Part shown: piece by piece, positions 58,114 through 64,000 of the stretch
Numbering within the stretch: the first letter of the stretch is position 1
Layout: every line of letters starts with the position of its first letter
Source of the DNA: an uncultured Verrucomicrobiales bacterium
GTDB lineage: Bacteria; Verrucomicrobiota; Verrucomicrobiia; Verrucomicrobiales; Akkermansiaceae
Assembly: GCA_937928735.1 (NCBI GenBank)
Contig: CALFVF010000011.1
Location: 1-64,000 of the forward strand
DNA: 64,000 nt
Direction of reading: 5' to 3'
Notes under the pieces: generated by a model
Told to the model about the DNA's origin: nothing
The model's database searches: none
Seen by the model: only the letters and a program-made list of their open reading frames with translations
Program-made: the position numbers and the translations under genes

Positions 58114-58160
58114 GACTGAAAATGACCCAACCAATCAAAAATGAACACCCTAAATTTCAC

Positions 58161-58372
58161 TGTGAATAAGCCAGTCTCTCTTTGTGAAGAACTTGTTAAC
58201 TGTGGATAACTGTGAACAAACAGCATCCCACTCGCTCAACTCGTTCCCATTCATCTTTAATTTATTCACAGACTATTCACACCATGGAACATAGATAGAA
58301 TCAGTGAAGAACGGCAATAAAAGCAACTTATTCACACGTAGAAGAAGAAGAATATTTTATTAAAATAATGAA
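58161..58372. other. Candidate chromosomal replication origin (oriC)
   Basis: A 335-base gap holds at least six DnaA-box-like 9-mers: TTATTCACA at 58262-58270 and 58328-58336; its complement at 58161-58169; perfect TTATCCACA complement at 58201-58209; TTGTTCACA complement at 58211-58219; CTATTCACA at 58273-58281. An AT-rich stretch at 58351-58372 could be the unwinding element. Both flanking genes (ribD and the STN-like gene) point away from it. The G/C composition of the top strand changes sign across it. Confidence 0.75.
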
Positions 58373-58470
58373 TCTCTTCTTTCACTCAGAGAATAACTTC
58401 TCTCGAAAAGTCCTGTAACCTTCCGTGCAATGGCACATAGTATACACTAAATCAAAGACTCATTTCTATT

Positions 58471-59031
58471 ATGAACAAACATCTCATTCCTATTCTACTA
58501 AGCTCCATGGTAGTCACCAGCTTAAGCTTCGCTGACGAACTGCAAAACGAACGAAAGCAACACAGTGAGAAAATCCAACAAGCCTACAACAAGGGCATAG
58601 CGCTAAAAGCATTTGATCCTGATCAAGCCGCTCTTCATTTCAAAGAAGTACTTCAGCTCCAACCTCGCCACTCGAAAGCACAGTATGAATTAAATTATAT
58701 CAGAACGCATCGTGATAAAATCCTCAAAGAGAAACAAAGTAGACAAGTCGCCGCTAGTTTTAAGAAAATGAGGTTTGCTGTCGTAGATTTTTCACAGGAA
58801 CCACTCGTTGATGTCATCGATACACTCTACGCTTATATGGACAGAGATTATGGTGTAGATCATGGCGTCAATCTGATTCTAAAAGACCCACAAGGTAAAA
58901 TCAGACAAAAATTGGTCACTCTGCGTTTAAAAAACATACCCGCACCCGCGTTACTCGATTACATCGTACAGCAAGCTGGAGCTTCTTATAAATATGGCCA
59001 GTATGCGATAGAGATTTTTCCAGCACAATAG
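58471..59031 (+). CDS. Secreted protein with STN-like domain
   Basis: 186 residues with a Sec signal (about 1-21). Residues 25-75 are helical, TPR-like (AYNKGIALKAFDPDQAALHFKEVLQLQ). The C-terminal half (about 100-186) resembles the secretin/TonB short N-terminal fold: VTLRLKNIPAPALLDYIVQQAGASYKYGQYAIEI. Verrucomicrobia have many such small STN proteins with secretin-like machines. No secretin gene is adjacent. First gene right of the candidate origin. Confidence 0.65.
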   Translation: MNKHLIPILLSSMVVTSLSFADELQNERKQHSEKIQQAYNKGIALKAFDPDQAALHFKEVLQLQPRHSKAQYELNYIRTHRDKILKEKQSRQVAASFKKMRFAVVDFSQEPLVDVIDTLYAYMDRDYGVDHGVNLILKDPQGKIRQKLVTLRLKNIPAPALLDYIVQQAGASYKYGQYAIEIFPAQ

Positions 59032-59133
59032 AGGGTAGCTCTAGTAGCCCAAGATATTATCTGAGCACAGGGAGGTTTTTTTAGTAAAGAATCTCCTATT
59101 GCTAATCTATGGATTCGAGATTAAGCCAATAGC

Positions 59134-60513
59134 GTGAATTCGGAGATTTTATATCAAGAGCTAGTTAAGCTCTTAGATGAAAGACGTGTTACTTGCGACG
59201 AAAATGCCCTTAGAGAGCATTCGACAGATAAATGGCATGCAAGTGCTATGCCTCAGGTTGTCGTCTATCCTGATGGATCTGGAGACGTTTCAGCGGTCAT
59301 GAAATTTGCCAGTGTCCATGATGTACCCGTGACGACTCGTGGGACAGGCACCGGTCATATTGGAGGGTGTGTTCCTGTGAATGGGGGAATTAGCCTCTCA
59401 CTGAAGCACCTGGATCAAATCATCGAGATCAGTCCTGAGGACGGCGTTGCCGTGTGTCAGCCTGGTGTCATCACAGGGAAGCTCCAAGACGCTGTACGCA
59501 GCCATGGCTGGTACTATCCACCAGATCCAGCCTCTCTCAAGGAATGCTGTATTGGGGGGAATGTCGCTACCAATGCTGGTGGGCCAAGGTGTCTGAAGTA
59601 CGGAGTGACAAAACAATATATCCTAGGTCTAGAAATTGTTTTAGCAAACGGCGATATCCTGCGAACAGGGGGTCGATGTCATAAAAACAAACAAGGATTT
59701 GATCTCGGTGCTTTATTCATTGGTTCAGAAGGGATGCTCGGTGTGATCACAGAAGTGACAGTGCGCCTTATACCGCATCCAAAAGAGAGAGCCATGATCG
59801 GAGCCGCATTCTCAGATTTTTCCCAAGCTGTTTCTGCTGTGCAGTCGATTCTCAACTCAGGTCTCTTACCGAGTGCGCTGGAAGTCACAGACTCGTTTAC
59901 CATGGCAGCAGCCCGAGATTATCTGGGTGCAGAGAAGATGCCGCCGGGTAATGCCTACTTGATGGTAGAAATTGACGGTCAGCCAGAGACTGTGAAGAGG
60001 GAGCTAGAAAAGCTAGAAGCCTATGTGAAGGAATTAGGCTCACTGCGCGTGGATGTGGCCGCGAATGAAGAAGCTTGTGAGGCCATTTGGCAGTTACGGC
60101 GTGATTTTTCCTATTCTCTCAAGGCAACGGGTTTAAGAAAACTGAATCAAGACGTTGTTGTTCCGCGCTCAAAACTCGTCGAACTTGTCGAATTTGCCCA
60201 TTCTCTACAGGAGGAAACGGGACTAGCTATAGCGTGCTTTGGACATGCAGGAGATGGAAACATACACACAAATGTGATGGTAGGTGACTGGGAAGATCCA
60301 GAAGTTAGAGCGTTAGCAGAAAAGACCTTAGATCGCCTTTTTAGTTGGTTGATGAAAGAAGGAGGAGCCGTAACAGGGGAGCACGGAGTGGGACTCGCGA
60401 AGAAACGCTGGCTCGCACAAGCATTGGGTGAAGTCTCCATGCAGACGCATCGGAGTCTCAAGTATGCGCTAGACCCTAAGAATATACTCAATCCCGGTAA
60501 ATTCTTAGACTAA
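59134..60513 (+). CDS. glcD: FAD-linked oxidase, glycolate oxidase GlcD-like
   Basis: 459 residues of the FAD-binding PCMH/VAO fold. VTTRGTGTGHIGGCVPVNGGISLSL binds FAD pyrophosphate, PDPASLKECCIGGNVATNAGGPRCLKYGVT is the classic GlcD signature, and the C-terminal region has FGHAGDGNIHTNVM and EHGVG. It oxidises a 2-hydroxyacid such as glycolate or D-lactate. GTG 59134 is the start. GlcE and GlcF are absent, so the partner or exact substrate is uncertain. Confidence 0.88.
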   Translation: MNSEILYQELVKLLDERRVTCDENALREHSTDKWHASAMPQVVVYPDGSGDVSAVMKFASVHDVPVTTRGTGTGHIGGCVPVNGGISLSLKHLDQIIEISPEDGVAVCQPGVITGKLQDAVRSHGWYYPPDPASLKECCIGGNVATNAGGPRCLKYGVTKQYILGLEIVLANGDILRTGGRCHKNKQGFDLGALFIGSEGMLGVITEVTVRLIPHPKERAMIGAAFSDFSQAVSAVQSILNSGLLPSALEVTDSFTMAAARDYLGAEKMPPGNAYLMVEIDGQPETVKRELEKLEAYVKELGSLRVDVAANEEACEAIWQLRRDFSYSLKATGLRKLNQDVVVPRSKLVELVEFAHSLQEETGLAIACFGHAGDGNIHTNVMVGDWEDPEVRALAEKTLDRLFSWLMKEGGAVTGEHGVGLAKKRWLAQALGEVSMQTHRSLKYALDPKNILNPGKFLD

Positions 60514-60562
60514 TATTACGTCAAACAAGAATCTGGTAGAAGAAATTGAAATCCAGATACCT

Positions 60563-60591
60563 AAAAACGAGCTCTTAACTAGAGCTCGTTT
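60563..60591. terminator. Two-way rho-independent terminator
   Basis: CGAGCTCT (60568-60575) pairs with AGAGCTCG (60581-60588), a perfect 8-bp stem with a 5-base loop. AAAAA on the left gives T on the minus strand; TTT follows on the right. It ends the glcD-like gene and the leftward entericidin gene. Confidence 0.8.
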
Positions 60592-60646
60592 AAGTGACTA
60601 GTAAAGCAATACTGGTCAATGATTCTGTTATATCTAACTGTATAAT

Positions 60647-60838
60647 CTAGCGAGGAGCAGGTACGGGGACATGGACTCTTGGTTGGAGGTTTTTTCCATC
60701 CCAAGTTTTTCCTGAAGCCGTATTAGAGACCCCAGAGCCGAAGTGGGATAAATCATTCCCAAAACCAGCCATTGTTTGGCAAGACTGTAGCATACCCGCA
60801 CAAAAAAGTGTAATAAGAGCAAAAGATAATTTTCTCAT
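60647..60838 (-). CDS. Entericidin-like small lipoprotein
   Basis: 63 residues. The signal ends in a lipobox (GMLQS then C20), followed by QTMAGFGNDLSHFGSGVSNTA, the typical entericidin A/B pattern. It is probably an outer-membrane lipoprotein of the small antidote/bacteriolytic peptide family; function in this phylum is unknown. It lies just downstream of the HtrA gene on the other side of its own promoter gap. Confidence 0.72.
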   Translation of the reverse strand: MRKLSFALITLFCAGMLQSCQTMAGFGNDLSHFGSGVSNTASGKTWDGKNLQPRVHVPVPAPR

Positions 60839-60898
60839 GAGTGGAGTGTAAGCGGATTTCGGTAGTTTGTAAATGTGAAATAAAATATGAAACTAGTA

Positions 60899-62389
60899 TT
60901 AGCGAATTCCCACAGCAGGTATTTCTAAAGGTTCTAAGTGTTCACCATTTCTATAGATATGTAGAGTAGTGGGTCGATTGGCTGCAGATTGGAGTAAGAA
61001 ATGGAAGAATTCATTTCTATTTCTTACTTGTTGATTATTCACGCCATAAATAACGTCACCGGTTTTCACAACTTTGTGTGCTGCAGAGTTAGCGAGGACA
61101 TTGCCAACCACCACACCACGTAAGCCACGAATTCTCTCCTTCATACTGAGGTTTCTCACTTCTATACCGACTGCATAGGCGACTTCTTGATTATTGGAGG
61201 GAACAGGCATGTCAGGATCACTGTCATTGGGATTTTCAGTGAGAGTGATCTTTAGATCCAGAATATTACCCTTACGCCATAAGGTCACAGGAATGGGAGT
61301 GTTCACAGGACTTCTATGAACTAGCTGAATCATATGTCTCACATTTTCGATATTTTGATGATCAAATTGGAGAACAATATCGTTTTCTAAAAGCTGTGCT
61401 TTTTGTGCGGGGCTCTCAGGTTGGATGTATTCTACAATCGCTCCGCCATCTTTTGAGTAGCCAAGTTTTGTACGGACGTCCCTGGTAATGTCCTGCATGA
61501 TGACACCGAGATAGCCACGGATTGGTTTTCCGCGTTCCAAAATATCAGTGAGAGACTTTTTGACATCATTGGCAGGAATCGCAAACCCGATACCCTGAAA
61601 GCCTGGATTTTTACTATCACTAGAGAAAATCGCCGAATTGATGGCTATAATTTGACCGCGAATATCAACAAGAGGCCCTCCAGAATTACCTGGATTAATA
61701 GCCGCACTGATTTGTAGAAGATCTCTCTGAGACTCGGAAAGGGAGCGCTCTTTGGCAGAAATAATACCTTGAGTCACAGTACCCTCATAGCCGAAAGGAT
61801 TCCCGATAGCAAAAACGAGTTCACCTACTCTTGCCTTATCGGAATTGCCAAAACTCAGAGGAGTAAACGTATCTTTACTCTGAAGCTTGAGGACAGCAAT
61901 ATCAAGGGAAGGGTCTTCACCAATGAGAGTTGCTTTATAGACTTTACCATTGTTTAAAGTGACCTTCAGAGAGTCTTTATTTTCAATGACATGGTAGTTA
62001 GTTACAATATGGCCTTCCTTAGTGACGATCACACCAGAGCCTTCTCCTGAAGTGTTTCTCTGGCGAATAAAGGTACGTCCAAAGATATCTCGGACTTGTT
62101 CATTGGCAATACCTGCTGTGTTGATGCTTACAACAGAAGGTAAGACAGCTTGTGTTAAATTGGAGGACTCTTTACTAATTCTCTCTAGAGCAGAGAGGGA
62201 ATTATCACCTGAGAAGAGAGCTTCCTTGGGTAAAGTATAGATTTCGGGGCGGTGCTGAGCTGTATTATCACCGCGTAGGAAATGAAATAAACCTTTGTCA
62301 CCTGTGTATGCACGGATGGCGTATACGGTGAGAAAGGCAACAGTGAATACTATAGTGAGAGCTATGAATCTACGATAGAGATCGTTCAT
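60899..62389 (-). CDS. htrA: HtrA/DegP-family serine protease with two PDZ domains
   Basis: 496 residues. An N-terminal helix (about 7-27) anchors or exports it. The trypsin-like triad is His in VTNYHVIE, Asp in SLDIAVLK and Ser in NPGNSGGP. PDZ one is about 285-370 (RGYLGVIMQDITRD, KDGGAIVEYIQPESPAQKA) and PDZ two about 395-485 (GLRGVVVGNVLANSAAHK). Periplasmic quality control is the family role. The gene is minus while its surroundings to the right are plus. Confidence 0.92.
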   Translation of the reverse strand: MNDLYRRFIALTIVFTVAFLTVYAIRAYTGDKGLFHFLRGDNTAQHRPEIYTLPKEALFSGDNSLSALERISKESSNLTQAVLPSVVSINTAGIANEQVRDIFGRTFIRQRNTSGEGSGVIVTKEGHIVTNYHVIENKDSLKVTLNNGKVYKATLIGEDPSLDIAVLKLQSKDTFTPLSFGNSDKARVGELVFAIGNPFGYEGTVTQGIISAKERSLSESQRDLLQISAAINPGNSGGPLVDIRGQIIAINSAIFSSDSKNPGFQGIGFAIPANDVKKSLTDILERGKPIRGYLGVIMQDITRDVRTKLGYSKDGGAIVEYIQPESPAQKAQLLENDIVLQFDHQNIENVRHMIQLVHRSPVNTPIPVTLWRKGNILDLKITLTENPNDSDPDMPVPSNNQEVAYAVGIEVRNLSMKERIRGLRGVVVGNVLANSAAHKVVKTGDVIYGVNNQQVRNRNEFFHFLLQSAANRPTTLHIYRNGEHLEPLEIPAVGIR

Positions 62390-62475
62390 GATTGGTGCGG
62401 AGTGTGTGATAGTAGTAGCGGAGTAGCAAGTTGGATGTGTTTGTAATTCGCTATTTGATTTAGTGTAGGGTAGTA

Positions 62476-62491
62476 AGTTCCACGTGGAACA
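62476..62491. promoter_or_regulatory. parS site 1
   Basis: AGTTCCACGTGGAACA, a near-perfect palindrome matching the universal ParB site TGTTYCACGTGRAACA at all but the first base. It lies upstream of mnmG. Confidence 0.85.
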
Positions 62492-62511
62492 GTGATATTG
62501 TCGACTGAAAA

Positions 62512-62527
62512 TGTTTCACGTGGAACA
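62512..62527. promoter_or_regulatory. parS site 2
   Basis: TGTTTCACGTGGAACA is an exact reverse complement of the Bacillus-type parS TGTTCCACGTGAAACA. It is 20 bases after site 1 and 71 before the mnmG start. Binding of ParB/Spo0J is expected. Confidence 0.9.
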
Positions 62528-62598
62528 AATTCAAGAGAATCTATCCTTGCTAGTCACTATCGCTTAGGTAAGTGTTTAGCTCTTTCAGAGTTTTCACA

Positions 62599-64000
62599 AT
62601 GTTTTGTTATCCAAAAGAATATGACGTATTGGTAATTGGTGCAGGCCATGCAGGTGTAGAAGCTGCTATGGCTGCTGCCCGTATGGGTTGCAAGACAGCA
62701 ATGCTGACACAAAATCTTGATACTATAGGTGCGATGTCGTGTAATCCAGCGATTGGAGGTCTCGCAAAGGGTCATATGGTCAGAGAGATTGATGCCCTCG
62801 GGGGTGCTATGGCGCTCAATACCGATGCTACGGGTATTCAATTCCGGATGTTGAATCAGAAAAAAGGCCCTAGCGTGAGAGCTCCTAGAGCACAATGTGA
62901 TAAAAAAGCCTACCAATTTCGCATGAAGTGGATGGTGGAAAATCAGGAGAATTTAGACCTCCACCAAGGCAATGTAGCTGAAATTTTGGTAGATTCTAAT
63001 GACACTGTTTACGGTATTCGGACGAGTTTGCAGATGGAAATTCGTGCGAAAACTGTCATTTTATCCGCAGGTACATTCATGAGGGGTCTTATGCATGTGG
63101 GCTTAAAGAATGAAAAGGGGGGGCGTATGGGAGATGCGATTTCCACAGTTTCAGACAGCCTCAAGGAACTAGGATTTGAGGTAGAGCGCTTTAAGACAGG
63201 GACGCCGTGCCGAATTAATGGTCGATCGATTGACTTTAGTCAATGTGAACGCCAAAACGGTGATACTCCGGCACCTCTATTTTCTTATATGTCAGACACT
63301 ATAGAATATAATAGAGATGATATATTTACATTAAATCATTGGGGTTCAGAAAAGTTCCACGTGGAACAAGCGCCATGCTGGATTACTTGGACGAATCCAC
63401 AGACACATGAAATTATCTCTGATAATCTGCATCAATCGCCGATGTACTCAGGTAAAATCGAGTCTGTAGGCCCTAGGTACTGCCCCTCCATTGAGGATAA
63501 GGTGGTTAAATTTGCAGAGAAAGAACGCCACCAGATTTTCCTAGAACCAGAAGGTAGACAAACACTGGAGTACTATATTAACGGTGTTTCGACATCCTTG
63601 CCCTATGAGGTGCAGCTGGATTTCTTGCACTCTATTTCTGGTTTAGAGAATGCTGAGATCATCCGTCCGGGCTATGCGGTCGAATATGATTACTGTCCTC
63701 CCACACAGCTGTATCCGACTCTCGAGACTAAGCGCGTCTCTCACCTCTATTTTGCAGGTCAGATTAATGGAACCTCAGGCTATGAGGAAGCTGCGGCACA
63801 GGGGCTGATGGCTGGGGTGAATGCCGCCCTAAAGGTGAAGGGAGAAGAGCCATTTTATCTCGGTAGAGATGAGGCCTATATCGGTGTGATGATTGATGAT
63901 CTAGTGACTAAGGGCTGTACGGAGCCCTACCGTATGTTCACTTCCAGAGCGGAGTATCGCCTACTACTGCGTCAGGATAATGCGGATTTACGCCTGACAA
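62599..64000 (+). CDS. mnmG: tRNA uridine-5-carboxymethylaminomethyl modification enzyme MnmG, partial
   Basis: FAD enzyme that, with MnmE, modifies U34 of certain tRNAs. From ATG 62599 the frame stays open past the right edge (467 codons present of about 620). The dinucleotide loop is GAGHAG (residues 14-19), followed by [58 protein letters not shown] and [18 protein letters not shown], all family signatures. It is next to parS sites and near the candidate origin, as gidA often is. No clear ribosome-binding site. Confidence 0.97.
   Translation, partial: MFCYPKEYDVLVIGAGHAGVEAAMAAARMGCKTAMLTQNLDTIGAMSCNPAIGGLAKGHMVREIDALGGAMALNTDATGIQFRMLNQKKGPSVRAPRAQCDKKAYQFRMKWMVENQENLDLHQGNVAEILVDSNDTVYGIRTSLQMEIRAKTVILSAGTFMRGLMHVGLKNEKGGRMGDAISTVSDSLKELGFEVERFKTGTPCRINGRSIDFSQCERQNGDTPAPLFSYMSDTIEYNRDDIFTLNHWGSEKFHVEQAPCWITWTNPQTHEIISDNLHQSPMYSGKIESVGPRYCPSIEDKVVKFAEKERHQIFLEPEGRQTLEYYINGVSTSLPYEVQLDFLHSISGLENAEIIRPGYAVEYDYCPPTQLYPTLETKRVSHLYFAGQINGTSGYEEAAAQGLMAGVNAALKVKGEEPFYLGRDEAYIGVMIDDLVTKGCTEPYRMFTSRAEYRLLLRQDNADLRLT
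63353..63368. promoter_or_regulatory. parS site 3, inside mnmG
   Basis: AGTTCCACGTGGAACA, identical to site 1, lies within the mnmG coding frame, where it encodes F-H-V-E-Q. Selection for ParB binding would constrain these codons. Confidence 0.82.

Overview
The window reads as chromosomal DNA of a free-living, Gram-negative bacterium of the Verrucomicrobia, probably class Verrucomicrobiae. The pointers are a 1326-residue pilin-like protein of the type known as Verru_Chthon cassette protein A, a paired DUF1549/DUF1553 and DUF1501 gene set typical of planctomycetes and verrucomicrobia, and several families in verrucomicrobial style. Assignment below phylum level is inference. The right end looks origin-proximal.

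Layout. 0.4-5.8 kb: pssA, a degenerate rhodanese and metH. 5.9-12.2 kb: a lipoprotein, then a four-gene nitrate/bicarbonate/cyanate-type ABC importer behind a sigma-54-like promoter. 12.2-20.6 kb: a voltage-gated channel, tyrS, a STAS protein, panE, a mechanosensitive channel, an ECF sigma factor with a small partner, and dprA. 20.6-25.7 kb: glnB (PII) behind a near-perfect sigma-54 promoter, then the leftward genes CPBP protease, comF, accD, folC and recO. 25.8-28.3 kb: accessory DNA with a tandem-repeat secreted protein, a truncated rhuM-like pseudogene and a DUF3800 gene broken by one in-frame stop. 28.3-44.9 kb: xylulokinase, the giant pilin-like protein, a DUF1611/racemase pair, a two-domain redoxin, the DUF1549-DUF1501 pair, rhomboid, DUF3392 and xseA. 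44.9-48.1 kb: a small accessory block whose inner part is flanked by xseA and a displaced second copy of the xseA 3' end. 48.2-58.1 kb: phosphoesterase, aroE, a PUR protein, M23 peptidase, OmpA protein, uvrA, an SDR enzyme and ribD. 58.1-64 kb: a candidate oriC, an STN-like protein, a GlcD-type oxidase, an entericidin, an HtrA protease and the start of mnmG with three parS sites.

How parts fit together. The importer operon and glnB share an 11-bp motif upstream of their sigma-54-like promoters, so both are probably under nitrogen control. The cluster of DnaA boxes at 58.16-58.34 kb, a change from C-rich to G-rich top strand around it, and three parS sites 4-5 kb away next to mnmG together suggest the chromosomal origin and its ParB-loading zone.

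Most notable non-genic structure: a roughly 170-bp imperfect-palindrome repeat present three times (6.9, 19.3 and 45.0 kb), a 14-bp perfect stem between the first two importer genes, and the duplicated xseA 3' end. No rRNA, tRNA, CRISPR array, transposase or integrase was recognised. All calls come from reading the sequence; no database search was run.
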